This document shows positions 1-8,924 of a DNA stretch of 64,000 nucleotides, piece after piece. The notes beneath the pieces were generated by a model, which made no database searches, had not been told where the DNA came from, and saw only the letters and a list, made by a program, of their open reading frames with translations. The stretch is from an uncultured Oscillospiraceae bacterium (GTDB lineage: Bacteria > Bacillota > Clostridia > Oscillospirales > Ruminococcaceae): the NCBI GenBank assembly GCA_934465295.1, contig CAKSKU010000003.1, forward strand, positions 62,001 through 126,000, in the 5' to 3' direction. The stretch's first letter is position 1. Every line of letters starts with the position of its first letter. Position numbers and translations under genes: made by a program.

Positions 1-219
1 AGCAAGACCCTGAGTTGCACGTCTGATGGTGTAGATGTTCATTCTGTAAGCGCCTGCGCCGATAACGCCTCTGAGTCCGCCCGTGCCGAATTCGAGGTCA
101 CGGTAAAATCTGTCCTTGATAGCCTCATCATCGCCTGCGATCGATGTAAGTTCAGTACGGAGGTCGGGGTCGTCAACAGCCTTTTCGCACCAGAGTTCAT
201 AAAGTTCTTTTTCGTTCAT
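1..219 (-). CDS. pgcA: Phosphoglucomutase/phosphomannomutase, N-terminal part (runs off the window)
   Basis: Only the first 73 codons are present. They read MNEKELYELWCEKAV and continue into the motif LEFGTGGLRG, then GAYRMNIYTIRRATQGLA. This is the characteristic N-terminus of alpha-D-phosphohexomutases of the PgcA type, which interconvert glucose-1-P and glucose-6-P and link glycogen or cell-wall sugar metabolism to glycolysis. The catalytic serine loop and the metal site lie outside the window. The start is the ATG at 217-219, and a GGTGAAAT ribosome site sits just upstream on the minus strand. The family call is firm; the exact sugar preference cannot be decided from this fragment. Confidence 0.88.
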   Translation of the reverse strand, partial: MNEKELYELWCEKAVDDPDLRTELTSIAGDDEAIKDRFYRDLEFGTGGLRGVIGAGAYRMNIYTIRRATQGLA

Positions 220-311
220 AATATTTCACCTCATAAAAATGTTGATATGGTTACACCGCAAATTCTGTCTGCTTTGTGAAATGATGATCTTTGCGGAGTT
301 ATTCAAGATAA

Positions 312-340
312 ATTATAGCACAGGCTTCACCAAAAATCAA
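312..340 (-). promoter_or_regulatory. Sigma-A-type promoter for pgcA
   Basis: On the minus strand TTGATT (335-340) is followed after 17 bp by a perfect TATAAT (312-317), about 90 bp upstream of the pgcA start. Spacing and sequence fit the vegetative consensus. Confidence 0.65.
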
Positions 341-441
341 TGACTTATGAAAATTTTACAACCCGTACAACAATTAAAAGATTGTTAAACGTTTAACATA
401 TTCAATTTGACTTTTAAAAAATGCGGAAAATGTATTTTTTG

Positions 442-471
442 TTGACAAAGGGCGGTTTCTTGGTGTATAAT
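442..471 (+). promoter_or_regulatory. Sigma-A-type promoter upstream of the membrane-protein run
   Basis: Perfect TTGACA (442-447) and TATAAT (466-471) hexamers are separated by 18 bp. They precede a ~160-nt untranslated leader and the first of the mosaic membrane-protein genes at 633. Confidence 0.7.
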
Positions 472-632
472 GGATGCAAGTTGAAATATCAAAGGGAAAA
501 AGTGTGCAAAAATCTGTACGGAACGGCATTTGGGAGGCTTTTCCGCACAAAAATGAAAAGCTCATCGGGGGATGGGCAAAAAGGAGGTATTCCGAGAAAA
601 ATTATTGAAAAAAAGTATAAAGGGGTGTTATT

Positions 633-1181
633 TTGTCGGAAAATAAAATGTTTGAAAAAATGTATATCGAGGGGGACGGGAGATTTAAGAAGCGCAGGTT
701 TATTCTGCTGTTGATATTCAATATTGCCGCATTTTGCGTTATGAGTATTGCGGCGTACAGCTATAAGTTCGGGACAACGGCTGCTGCATTTCTGATACAA
801 ATTGCAATTTTTATGATATCCGCTTCTTATGTGAAGAAATATGAGGAGGATATCGCAGGCGAAGAAAACTATGCCAAAACGAAAATATATGCGTTGATTT
901 TTATAGCGGTGAAGATAGCCGCTATGATATTTAGCGGTGTGATTGTGACAGTAATAACACGCATTACGGAAAATGCAGCTGCTTCCATACTTATAGCGCT
1001 GCCCGATATTATCGGATATATCGCAATGGCGGCGGCACTGGGCTTTATCATGACCAAGCTGAAAAAGAAAGGCGCAGTTTACAATAAGTACAGGCTGATC
1101 GTTTATGCGTTCAATATCGCTGCTGTTCCGTGGTTTGCTTTGCAGGCATTGCTTGCGTTTATCGTGTTTTGCTTTCACTGA
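633..1181 (+). CDS. Small integral membrane protein, member of a local paralog set
   Basis: A 182-residue protein of unknown function. After about 10 soluble residues it carries hydrophobic segments near residues 22-45, 46-65, 85-110, 117-140 and 155-182, so it probably has 4-5 membrane spans with basic loops such as KLKKKGA. The start is a TTG at 633 behind AAGGGGTG. Its whole body from residue ~10 is closely similar to the C-terminal half of the next gene (shared RFKKR.FILLLIFN, AKTKIYALIFIAVKIA and AVYN.YRLIVYA.NIA), so a duplication is evident. It lacks the soluble N-terminal cassette of the two downstream genes. I do not recognise a named family. Confidence 0.7.
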   Translation: MSENKMFEKMYIEGDGRFKKRRFILLLIFNIAAFCVMSIAAYSYKFGTTAAAFLIQIAIFMISASYVKKYEEDIAGEENYAKTKIYALIFIAVKIAAMIFSGVIVTVITRITENAAASILIALPDIIGYIAMAAALGFIMTKLKKKGAVYNKYRLIVYAFNIAAVPWFALQALLAFIVFCFH

Positions 1182-1218
1182 TCTTCGTTCTGAAATTTTT
1201 TGATATAAGGGGTAAAAA

Positions 1219-1992
1219 ATGAAATATACATATAAAATAAGCGACGCAAATTCGGAGATATTTTCGGGGCTTAAAAGCGACATCGGATATCTCTATCCCG
1301 AATTTGTGTTTGAAAAAGAGATACCGGATGCCGATGGTTCACGCACGGACTTTTTCCGCTGTGAAAGAACGGGCGAACGCATCAGGCTTAATTATGTCGG
1401 CAAAAGTATTGTTCTGTCGTCGGATATGGCTATGCCCGAGCTTGCGAAAAAAAGGGGGTTGTATATCGTGGGGGATAGAAAATTTAAAAAGCGTTGGTTC
1501 ATTTTGCTGTTGATATTCAATGTTGCCGCAGTGTGCGTTATGACTGTTGCGGCGTACAGATATAAGTTCGGGACAATGGCTGCTGCCTTTTTGATACAGT
1601 TCGTGATCTTTATGATATCTGTTTTTTATGTTAAGAAATATGAGAAGGATATCGCAGGCGGGGAGAATTACGCCAAAACGAAAATATATGCATTGATTTT
1701 TATAGCGGTGAAGATAGCCGCTCTGATATTTATCGAGGATTTCTTGGACGAAACAGTGTCTTTTTACACGGACAATATATTGGATATTATATTATTTATA
1801 CCCGATATTGTTGGTTATATCGCAATGGCGGCGGTGCTGGGATTTATTATGGCAAAGCTGAAAAAGAAAGGTGCGGTTTATAACAGGTACAGGCTGATCG
1901 TTTATGCGCTCAACATTGCTTCCGTTCCGTATATAGCTTTGGAGTTGCTGGGTATGGTCATCGTTTTGGGAATTCCGCAGATCTTCAGTTGA
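1219..1992 (+). CDS. Chimeric membrane protein: soluble N-terminal cassette joined to the duplicated membrane domain
   Basis: A 257-residue protein with two modules. Residues 1-~77 form a soluble cassette (MKYTYKIS, FSGLKSDIGYLYPEFVFEKE, DADGSRTDFFRC) nearly identical to the start of the next gene. Residues ~84-257 are a multi-span membrane domain nearly identical to the preceding gene. The junction falls at GLYIVGDRKFKKRW, matching MYIEGDGRFKKRR upstream. An ATG at 1219 follows ATAAGGGGTAAAAA, and the same leader sequence precedes the next gene, so the duplicated block includes the ribosome site. Function is unknown. The structure looks like a recombination product of its two neighbours. Confidence 0.7.
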   Translation: MKYTYKISDANSEIFSGLKSDIGYLYPEFVFEKEIPDADGSRTDFFRCERTGERIRLNYVGKSIVLSSDMAMPELAKKRGLYIVGDRKFKKRWFILLLIFNVAAVCVMTVAAYRYKFGTMAAAFLIQFVIFMISVFYVKKYEKDIAGGENYAKTKIYALIFIAVKIAALIFIEDFLDETVSFYTDNILDIILFIPDIVGYIAMAAVLGFIMAKLKKKGAVYNRYRLIVYALNIASVPYIALELLGMVIVLGIPQIFS

Positions 1993-2016
1993 AAATTTTT
2001 ATATAAGGGGTAAAAA

Positions 2017-3270
2017 ATGAAATACACATATAAAATAAGCGAACACGCAAATTCGGAGATTTTTTCGGGGCTTAAAAGCGACATCGGATATCTCTATCCC
2101 GAATTTGTGTTTGAAAAAGAGATAAAAGACGCCGACGGTTCACGCACGGATTTTTTCCGCTGTGAAGAAACGGGTGAAAACATTGCCGCCGAACTCAGCT
2201 ATGCGAACAACAACATCGTTCTGACGGCGGATATAGCTATGCCCGAGCTTGCGGAAAAATACAAGATCGACAAATCGGAAGCCCGTGAAAATGATAACGG
2301 CATCAGCTTTGAAGGCATAAGCTTTGACTTTAAGGGCATTATCCGTGCTCTGTTCTGCACTTCACTTGGAATAAAGCTTTTTGCTGTGCCGCTTGCGCTG
2401 ATCGTTCTGTCGGCAGGCTATGCGATAATTTGGGACGGCGGGGATATGTATGGGGTGTGGATAAGCATATTTTCAGCTGTGGGATTGTTATATGTGAACA
2501 TTTTATACTGCGGAGGACTTTTTGCTATACCAACGGCGGCACTGGCTTGGTGGCTTGCTGTGAAGAAAAATAACCTGTCGTATAAAGCTCCGCTATTCAT
2601 ATTTATGATCTTCTCGGAGCTCCATCTGCTGATTTTTTACTATTACGGACTTAACGTTATTCGTGCCGATGATCTGTACGATCTGTTTTTTGCAGTGAAG
2701 TATTTTATCTATATGGTGCCGTATCTTCTTGCTGTGATGTATCTCTATTTACTGCCTGTTATCATAGCGGACGAGGTCGTGTCAAGAAAGCATAAGAAAA
2801 TTTACGGCAAACGTGCAAAAGGCTGGCAGTCGGCGATATGGTGGAGCGGAACTGCGGTGGCAATGTATGCGGTACTTATTGCGTTCGGTGCAGTTTCTTC
2901 ATATATTGAAATTTCAAAGGTGCAGGATATAGCCGTTGAGGAAAGCGTCAGCACCTATGAGGTCATCGACCCTCTGCTTGAAAAGCATGAAAAGGCTATG
3001 CGGACGGTAGCGGATTATGCGGCGGAGCATAATTATTACGACTGGTACTGCTGTCCCGACGAAAGCGTAAAGGACGAATGGCAGGAGCTTTTCGGTGATG
3101 AGAGCGAGTACATATTCAGTTATTATATGCTTGACGGCTATGACAGCCCGTGCTTCTGTGTGCATATCAACGGCGAGGGCAGAGGGCGTTATGATATCCG
3201 CTTTGAGGGCGAAGATATCTATGTCAACGAGGGACTTTTCAACAGAGAGGAGGTCGGATTTTCGGTATGA
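2017..3270 (+). CDS. Multi-span membrane protein with the same N-terminal cassette and an extracytoplasmic tail
   Basis: A 417-residue protein of unknown function. Residues 1-~80 are the shared soluble cassette. From residue ~108 there are several hydrophobic stretches (about 110-135, 145-180, 190-215, 225-255, 270-298), giving roughly 5-6 membrane spans unlike those of the two preceding genes. A ~115-residue polar C-terminal domain rich in Tyr, Asp and Glu follows (YYDWYCCPDES and DSPCFCVHINGEGRG). The ATG at 2017 follows AAGGGGTAAAAA. It overlaps the next gene by 4 nt (ATGA), implying translational coupling and a shared job. Confidence 0.75.
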   Translation: MKYTYKISEHANSEIFSGLKSDIGYLYPEFVFEKEIKDADGSRTDFFRCEETGENIAAELSYANNNIVLTADIAMPELAEKYKIDKSEARENDNGISFEGISFDFKGIIRALFCTSLGIKLFAVPLALIVLSAGYAIIWDGGDMYGVWISIFSAVGLLYVNILYCGGLFAIPTAALAWWLAVKKNNLSYKAPLFIFMIFSELHLLIFYYYGLNVIRADDLYDLFFAVKYFIYMVPYLLAVMYLYLLPVIIADEVVSRKHKKIYGKRAKGWQSAIWWSGTAVAMYAVLIAFGAVSSYIEISKVQDIAVEESVSTYEVIDPLLEKHEKAMRTVADYAAEHNYYDWYCCPDESVKDEWQELFGDESEYIFSYYMLDGYDSPCFCVHINGEGRGRYDIRFEGEDIYVNEGLFNREEVGFSV

Positions 3271-4355
3271 AAAAGCTTATAGTTATATTAATGCTTTTTG
3301 TTTTTATCGGCGCAGTCGATCTTCTTATCACCTATAAAAACAGCAGTTCTGTTTTCGGTTATATGGAACGGTATAAAGACGATGACGAAGCGTCCGAAAC
3401 GTCCAAGGTGCAGGACTACGAGCGTCCCGAACGAGACCCGAAGCTTGCCGATACGCTGTCCGATTTCACCAATAAGATCGACTGCGAAGAATACTTTGCG
3501 AACAAGAAAGGTATGTATTATCCGCAGTCCAACGAGTATCTTGTTTCCCACAATGTTTTCGTCAACAGTGACAGAAGCAAGGTCACGGTCGATATCACGA
3601 GCCGCTATTACAAGAAGGACGGCGTTTACTCGGGAGAAATGCGCTGCTATATCCAAAACAGTGAACACGGCAGTGTGTCCTATCCCTGTGCGTATGATTC
3701 GGAGAGCGGGTCGGGACTTAAATATACCTATAATGACAATTTTTCGCTTCTGCTCGATGATTACAACAACGACGGCAACCCCGATTATCTTATCCGCACG
3801 GGCGATCCGGAGGACGGCGGCGCATTCTACTATATTGAATATTCGGTCAATGAGGCTTATCCCGTTCATCACACGAATTTCAGCACGCCTAAGACAAACT
3901 CCGATTCCGCCGTATTCGTCTACGGAAGATCGCTTGATTCGATAAGGCTCGACCATACGGATATGGATCATTTCTTCTTCCTTACCAAAGAAGATGACGG
4001 CGAGATCGTTCCCTATATTTACAATTCTGATTTTCACCAATGTGACTATTCGGACTATGCCGTCGGCAACAGACTTTACTCCGCATTTTACGAGAACGGC
4101 GTTCTCACATTGAGAGCTACGGACTGCTCGACCGATATGGAAAACTATGAAGATGAGATGTCGGTAACGGTGCGTAAGCTTGACGGGCAGATCTGGAGCA
4201 GGTGCGGAGAATTTTCAGCCAAATTCAGCGAAAGGGACTACTGCCGTTTTGTGCATTCTTTTGAATATGAGCAAAGCTTTGAGAAAGGGCTTTATCAGCT
4301 TGAGATAAAAACGCCCGACGGTTCTGCCTATGCCGAATTTGCGGTGAGAAAGTGA
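3267..4355 (+). CDS. Membrane-anchored or secreted protein with an FG-GAP/VCBS-like calcium motif
   Basis: A 362-residue protein that begins with a short basic and hydrophobic signal or anchor segment (MKKLIVILMLFVFIGAVDLLI). The rest is polar and exported, with no further membrane span. Residues ~168-176 (DYNNDGNPDY) match the D-x-D/N-x-D-G-x-x-D calcium loop found in FG-GAP/VCBS-type repeats, so calcium binding is plausible. The gene overlaps the preceding membrane-protein gene by 4 nt, which suggests the two act together at the cell surface. I do not recognise a named family, and no enzymatic motif is visible. Confidence 0.7.
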   Translation: MKKLIVILMLFVFIGAVDLLITYKNSSSVFGYMERYKDDDEASETSKVQDYERPERDPKLADTLSDFTNKIDCEEYFANKKGMYYPQSNEYLVSHNVFVNSDRSKVTVDITSRYYKKDGVYSGEMRCYIQNSEHGSVSYPCAYDSESGSGLKYTYNDNFSLLLDDYNNDGNPDYLIRTGDPEDGGAFYYIEYSVNEAYPVHHTNFSTPKTNSDSAVFVYGRSLDSIRLDHTDMDHFFFLTKEDDGEIVPYIYNSDFHQCDYSDYAVGNRLYSAFYENGVLTLRATDCSTDMENYEDEMSVTVRKLDGQIWSRCGEFSAKFSERDYCRFVHSFEYEQSFEKGLYQLEIKTPDGSAYAEFAVRK

Positions 4356-4389
4356 GCTGAAATTTTATCCCGAAGCTTCACATAAAATG

Positions 4390-4418
4390 TTGCAAAAGTA
4401 TCATAATAATGGTATAAT
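4390..4418 (+). promoter_or_regulatory. Sigma-A-type promoter for the hydrolase operon
   Basis: TTGCAA (4390-4395), a 17-bp spacer and a perfect TATAAT (4413-4418) lie about 70 bp before the hydrolase start at 4487. Confidence 0.68.
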
Positions 4419-4486
4419 TATAAGTGCCGCAGCAGGCGATCATTCCCTGCGGCGGCAGTGTTTTAATTCGGAAAGGACAGAATAAT

Positions 4487-5443
4487 ATGAATTACGAAAA
4501 AATATCGGGATTTTTCAAAAGCTCAAACGGCGTGAACAACACAGCTTACTATATTTATGTTCCAACGGCTGCAAAAATAAAGGGCGTTGTGCAGATCGTA
4601 CACGGAATGTGCGAATATATCGAACGCTATGAGGACTTCGCCGATTTTCTCTGCAAGGACGGCTATATCGTCTGCGGAAACGACAATTTAGGTCACGGTG
4701 CTTCCGTTTCGAGCGAGGAGGACTATGGTTTCTTTGCCGAAAAGGACGGCTGGAAGTTCCTCGCAAAGGACGTTGTGACACTTACACGAATGATGCAGGA
4801 AAAATACTCGGCGTTCCCGTATTTCCTGCTCGGACACAGCATGGGTTCGCTCATTGCGAGAACGGTCGTTGCAAAATACAGCGAATATTATGACGGCGTT
4901 CTTATCCTCGGAACTGCGGCGCTTCACGGCGTTGCCGATGCCTGTCTTGCACTTGTGGAAAGCACCGCCAAGATCAAGGGTTCGCACTACCGTTCCAAAA
5001 CCTATGACCGAATGATGTTCGGAATGTCCAACGCAAGGATAGAAGACCCAAAGACCGACTTTGACTGGATAAGCTCCGATCATGCTGTCGTTGAAAAGTA
5101 TGCGGAAGACCCGAAATGCACGTTCATTTTCACAGTTCGGGGACTTTATGATCTTATAATGATGACAAAATATGTAACCGCCAAAAGCTGGGCTGAAAAG
5201 GTCGCAGACTATCTTCCCGTTTATATCGCAAGCGGTGCGGACGACCCCGTCGGCAGATACGGCAAAGCCCCCGAAGAGGTGTTCCGCCGCCTGACCGAAG
5301 CAGGACAGAGCGATGCCGAGCTTCATATCTATCCGAATATGCGCCATGAGATACTCAACGAAGTCGGCAAGCAGGAGGTCTATGACGATATCCTTGACTG
5401 GCTCAATGAACGCAATTACAGCGAATACGCAGATGAGGACTAA
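4487..5443 (+). CDS. Alpha/beta hydrolase, monoacylglycerol-lipase-like
   Basis: A 318-residue cytosolic serine hydrolase of the Hydrolase_4 (monoacylglycerol lipase or lysophospholipase-like) type. The N-terminal part carries VHGMCEYIERYEDFADFL and NDNLGHGAS. The nucleophile elbow is GHSMGS near residue 115. An Asp in ASGADDPVG and a His in NMRHEILNE complete a plausible catalytic triad. I chose the ATG at 4487, which follows GGAAAGGAC, over an in-frame start 63 nt upstream that lacks a ribosome site. It sits 3 nt before the YifB gene and is probably co-transcribed with it. The natural substrate (monoglyceride or another ester) cannot be told from sequence. Confidence 0.85.
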   Translation: MNYEKISGFFKSSNGVNNTAYYIYVPTAAKIKGVVQIVHGMCEYIERYEDFADFLCKDGYIVCGNDNLGHGASVSSEEDYGFFAEKDGWKFLAKDVVTLTRMMQEKYSAFPYFLLGHSMGSLIARTVVAKYSEYYDGVLILGTAALHGVADACLALVESTAKIKGSHYRSKTYDRMMFGMSNARIEDPKTDFDWISSDHAVVEKYAEDPKCTFIFTVRGLYDLIMMTKYVTAKSWAEKVADYLPVYIASGADDPVGRYGKAPEEVFRRLTEAGQSDAELHIYPNMRHEILNEVGKQEVYDDILDWLNERNYSEYADED

Positions 5444-5446
5444 AAA

Positions 5447-6973
5447 ATGTACGCAAAGGTAAACAGCCTCGGACTTTTCGGACTGAATGCGTTCCCCGTC
5501 GATGTCGAGATCGAAACGAGCAAGGGAACGCCGTCCTTTGATATAATCGGACTTGCCGATACTGCGATAAAGGAGAGCCGTGAGCGAATACGTTCGGCAC
5601 TTCGGGCATCGCTGATAAGCTTTCCGCTCAATAAAATAATCGTCAACCTTGCGCCTGCTGACACGAAAAAAACGGGCAGCATACACGACCTTGCTATCTT
5701 TACGGCTCTGCTATGTGTGACGGGTAATGTTCCTGCGGATATTTCAAAGTCTGCGTTCATCGGCGAAGTCTCGCTCAACGGCGATGTAAGGGGAGTGAAC
5801 GGCGTTCTGCCGATGGTTCTGCTTGCGAAAAAAGAGGGCTTCAGCGAGGTTTTCGTCCCCGAGATAAACGCTTACGAAGCAAGCGTTGTCGAGGGCATAA
5901 AGGTCTACGGCGTGAAAAACACAGCCGAGCTTATAAAGCATTTTGACGGCAGCGAGCCGCTCACGCCGCAGGATAAGTACATCGTCCGTGAGGAACAGCG
6001 TTTCGATACGGTGGATTTTGCCGATGTAAAGGGTCAGCATCAGGCAAAAAAGGCTCTCGAGATCGCAGCCGCAGGCGGTCACAATCTGCTGATGATAGGC
6101 GCACCCGGTTCGGGCAAGTCGATGATGGCAAAGCGTATCACAACGATACTCCCTGCGATGACGTTCGAGGAGTCTATCGAAACGACCAACGTTCATTCGA
6201 TCTGCGGAATACTTGATCCCGATACTCCGCTTGTTACAAGCAGACCGTTCCGCTCGCCGCACCATACGATTTCAAGCGCAGGACTTTCGGGCGGCGGCTC
6301 TATCCCTCACCCCGGCGAAATTTCACTTGCGCACAACGGAGTGCTTTTCCTTGACGAGCTTGCGGAGTTCGCACGTCCGACTTTGGAGATACTCCGTCAG
6401 CCGTTGGAGGATAAAAAGGTCACTATTTCAAGGGCAAGCGGAACGGTCACATATCCCTGCAGCTTTATGCTGATAGGTGCGATGAATCCCTGCCCGTGCG
6501 GATATTTCGGCAGCCCGAACCACGAGTGCCGATGCACAAAACCACAGGTGGCGGCTTACCTCGCAAAGATAAGCGGACCTATGCTCGACCGTTTCGATAT
6601 TCATTGTCGTATAAATCCCGTTGACTTTGAAAGTATGTCCTCAAAATCGAAAGAGGAAAGCTCGGCGGCGATCCGTGAGCGTGTACAGAAAGCCCGTGAG
6701 ATACAGAACCTGCGCTACAAAGGCACGGGGATAACCTGCAACGCTGCAATTTCGGACAGCCTTATTTCCGAGGTCTGCCCTATGACGGATGCAGCGAGGG
6801 AAACGCTTAAAAACGTGTTCGACAAAATGGGACTTTCCGCCCGAGGCTACAACCGAATTTTAAAGCTTTCACGCACCATTGCCGATATGACGGGCGAGGA
6901 AGTCATCGACAAACAGCACATTGCGCAGGCTGTTCAGTTCAGGACGCTCGACAGGCAGTTCTGGGGAAAATAA
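5447..6973 (+). CDS. comM: YifB/ComM-family Mg-chelatase-like AAA+ ATPase
   Basis: A 508-residue protein with the three-part architecture of the YifB/ComM family. An N-terminal ChlI-like ribosomal-S5-fold domain (NSLGLFGLNAFPVDVE) is followed by a AAA+ core with Walker A GAPGSGKS near residue 218, Walker B VLFLDELAEF and the sensor region GAMNPCPCGYFG with clustered cysteines. A C-terminal Mg-chelatase lid carries LSARGYNRILKLSRTIAD. Characterised ComM is a helicase that promotes branch migration of DNA taken up during natural transformation. In many non-competent bacteria its role is unclear, so the symbol reflects family only. Length is typical. Confidence 0.92.
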   Translation: MYAKVNSLGLFGLNAFPVDVEIETSKGTPSFDIIGLADTAIKESRERIRSALRASLISFPLNKIIVNLAPADTKKTGSIHDLAIFTALLCVTGNVPADISKSAFIGEVSLNGDVRGVNGVLPMVLLAKKEGFSEVFVPEINAYEASVVEGIKVYGVKNTAELIKHFDGSEPLTPQDKYIVREEQRFDTVDFADVKGQHQAKKALEIAAAGGHNLLMIGAPGSGKSMMAKRITTILPAMTFEESIETTNVHSICGILDPDTPLVTSRPFRSPHHTISSAGLSGGGSIPHPGEISLAHNGVLFLDELAEFARPTLEILRQPLEDKKVTISRASGTVTYPCSFMLIGAMNPCPCGYFGSPNHECRCTKPQVAAYLAKISGPMLDRFDIHCRINPVDFESMSSKSKEESSAAIRERVQKAREIQNLRYKGTGITCNAAISDSLISEVCPMTDAARETLKNVFDKMGLSARGYNRILKLSRTIADMTGEEVIDKQHIAQAVQFRTLDRQFWGK

Positions 6974-6992
6974 TTGGAGTAAGCTTATTCAA

Positions 6993-7943
6993 ATGAAAGA
7001 ATTTACAATAAATAAAAACGACAGCGGACAGCGTGTTGATAAATTTATCGAAAAAGCCGTGCCGCTTCTGCCGAAAAGCTTAATGTACAAATACATACGC
7101 ACGAAACGGATAAAGCTCAACGGAAAGCGGTGCGAGATTTCGACCCGACTTTGCGAAAATGACATTATGCAGCTCTATATCGGGGACGAGTTTTTCGAGA
7201 CCTCGCCCGACCGTGTGTTTATGAGCGTTCCTGCGGATATTTCCGTTGTCTATGAGGACGAAAACATTCTCCTTTGCGACAAGAAAAACGGGCTTGTCGT
7301 TCACGAGGACGATGAAAACACCGCTGACACGCTTATAAACCGAATTCTGCACTATCTTTACAACAAGGGCGAGTATGACCCCGACCGTGAGAACAGCTTC
7401 ACGCCTGCTTTGTGCAACCGCCTTGACCGAAACACGGGCGGCATCGTCATTGCGGCGAAAAATGCCGAGTCGCTGCGAATTCTGAACGAAAAGATCAAGG
7501 AACGTGAGCTGGAGAAGCGTTATCTCTGCATAACGGTGGGAGTTCCGCCGAAAAAGTCCGACACGATGACGGCTTATCTCGAAAAGGACGAAAAGACCAA
7601 GACGGTAAGGGTCACGGACAGAAAAACTCCGCAGAACAAGACGATAATCACCTCTTACAAGGTGCTGAAAACGGACGGAAAGCTTGCGCTCGTTGAGGTC
7701 AGGCTCGACACGGGACGGACTCATCAGATAAGGGCGCATTTTGCGCACATCGGCTGTCCGCTTCTCGGCGACGGAAAGTATGGCATCGGGGAAGTGAACC
7801 GTGCGTACAAGGTCAAAACGCAGGCACTTTATTCCTACAAGCTGAAATTCACGTTCCGCACGGATGCGGGTATCTTAAACTATCTTGACGGAAAAGAATT
7901 CACGGTGAAAAATGTCTGGTTCGAGGATAAATTTCTCGGTTAA
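6993..7943 (+). CDS. RluA-family RNA pseudouridine synthase
   Basis: A 316-residue enzyme. The N-terminal S4-like RNA-binding domain (SGQRVDKFI, IRTKRIKLNGKRCE) is followed by a catalytic domain with the RluA signature NRLDRNTGGIVIAAKN, in which the Asp is the expected nucleophile, and the C-terminal TGRTHQIRAHFAHIGCPLLGDGKYG. It isomerises uridines in rRNA or tRNA; which site (RluC-, RluD- or other type) cannot be decided here. The start chosen is the ATG at 6993, 20 nt after the YifB stop with TTGGAGTAAG upstream. A longer in-frame reading would overlap YifB. It is likely the last gene of the hydrolase-YifB-RluA operon. Confidence 0.9.
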   Translation: MKEFTINKNDSGQRVDKFIEKAVPLLPKSLMYKYIRTKRIKLNGKRCEISTRLCENDIMQLYIGDEFFETSPDRVFMSVPADISVVYEDENILLCDKKNGLVVHEDDENTADTLINRILHYLYNKGEYDPDRENSFTPALCNRLDRNTGGIVIAAKNAESLRILNEKIKERELEKRYLCITVGVPPKKSDTMTAYLEKDEKTKTVRVTDRKTPQNKTIITSYKVLKTDGKLALVEVRLDTGRTHQIRAHFAHIGCPLLGDGKYGIGEVNRAYKVKTQALYSYKLKFTFRTDAGILNYLDGKEFTVKNVWFEDKFLG

Positions 7944-8030
7944 GTTTTGGCAGAAAGGCTTGTTCATCGCCGCTAACTTTGTGCGAAATGCTGAATATCG
8001 ATTTCATGACTTAATTTTGTGTAAAATATA

Positions 8031-8059
8031 TTGACAAAAAGTTCATATAATTATATAAT
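8031..8059 (+). promoter_or_regulatory. Strong sigma-A-type promoter for the DUF4870-like gene
   Basis: Consensus TTGACA (8031-8036) and TATAAT (8054-8059) are separated by 17 bp, 54 bp before the ATG at 8114. Confidence 0.75.
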
Positions 8060-8113
8060 TTATGTGTCGCTTTAAGCTGACAGTTAAAAAATTTTATCAC
8101 GGGGGTAATCTCA

Positions 8114-8398
8114 ATGGATAAGAAAACAACAGACATCGTAGCATATCTTACCTGGATAGGCTTTATCATCGCACTCGTTTCGGGCGACAAGGAGAATTCC
8201 AAGTTTCACCTCAATCAGGCACTTGTACTTAATCTTTTCGCTCTTATCGGTTCGCTTTCGGGAATTCCGATCATTGGTATTTTGGCAGGCATTTGGTCAC
8301 TTTTCGTATTCGTATGCTGGATAATCGGCTTTGTTGCTGCTATCAACGGTGAAGAAAAGGAAGTTCCGCTTCTCGGAAAGATCAAAATACTTAAGTAA
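8114..8398 (+). CDS. Small membrane protein, DUF4870/TIC20-like
   Basis: A 94-residue protein. MDKKTTDIVAYLTWIGFIIALVSGDKE is followed by FHLNQALVLNLF, a second hydrophobic hairpin and the ending NGEEKEVPLLGKIKIL. The pattern of a short first span, a conserved FHxNQAL stretch, two further spans and a polar lys-rich end is that of DUF4870-type membrane proteins, whose function is not established. It has its own strong promoter and a GGGGG ribosome site, so it forms a single-gene unit. The repeat-rich non-coding region follows immediately. Confidence 0.8.
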   Translation: MDKKTTDIVAYLTWIGFIIALVSGDKENSKFHLNQALVLNLFALIGSLSGIPIIGILAGIWSLFVFVCWIIGFVAAINGEEKEVPLLGKIKILK

Positions 8399-8924
8399 TT
8401 GACAATTGACAGTTAATAGTTAACAGTTAATAGTTAATAGTTAACATTTTTTGATAGGCAATTGATAATTTTTGCGTTGAAGCAAAAAATCACTCACTTC
8501 GTTCGTGGATTTTTGCTTCAAGGATAGTTCTTAATTCAGTTAACAGTTTTTAATTGACAATTTTATCGGTCATACTGTGTTGAAGCTTCAAAATCACTCA
8601 CTTTGTTCGTGGTTTTTGGTTTCAAGGATAATTTTTTAGGAAAAAAGAATGGCGCAATTCACATTTTGGTTTTAACGAACTGATTTCTCACAGTTCGTTT
8701 TACCTTTTTGATGTGAATTGCGCTTTTTTATTTGTTAGTAATTTCGCTTTTGCGGCAATGCATTAGCTGTTAGTTTAGGGGATTTCGCTCTCTGCGGAGA
8801 GCGACAAGGGTGGCTCCTCGCCCCCTTGACCCCTCGCAAGCTGTGCTCAGCGTGCTAAGTTTAGCATGACCAGCTGCTTGGCTTCGCATCTCTGCTTCTT
8901 TGATTCGCATTGCTGCGGCTTTTT
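8399..8924. repeat. Non-coding repeat region (modules H, B, B, A, C)
   Basis: This gap of about 525 bp contains no supportable gene. It starts with short TTAATAG/TTAACAG tandem units (8403-8443, module H). Two copies of a ~46-bp palindrome around CCACTCACTTCGTTCGTGG follow (8477-8521 and 8580-8625, module B). Next is a ~73-bp palindrome with arms GGCGCAATTCACA and TGTGAATTGCGC (8651-8723, module A). Last comes a ~110-bp module with CGCTCTCTGCGGAGAGCG and several GC-rich hairpins (about 8773-8890, module C). The same modules recur near 20, 45 and 63 kb. Module A may also act as a bidirectional terminator between the convergent genes. Confidence 0.8.

Noticed and set aside
489..1283. A 264-codon minus-strand frame across the first membrane-protein gene
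   Set aside because: Cys/His/Arg-rich without domain features. It overlaps the promoter and the coherent plus-strand gene, which has membrane-protein character and a paralog.
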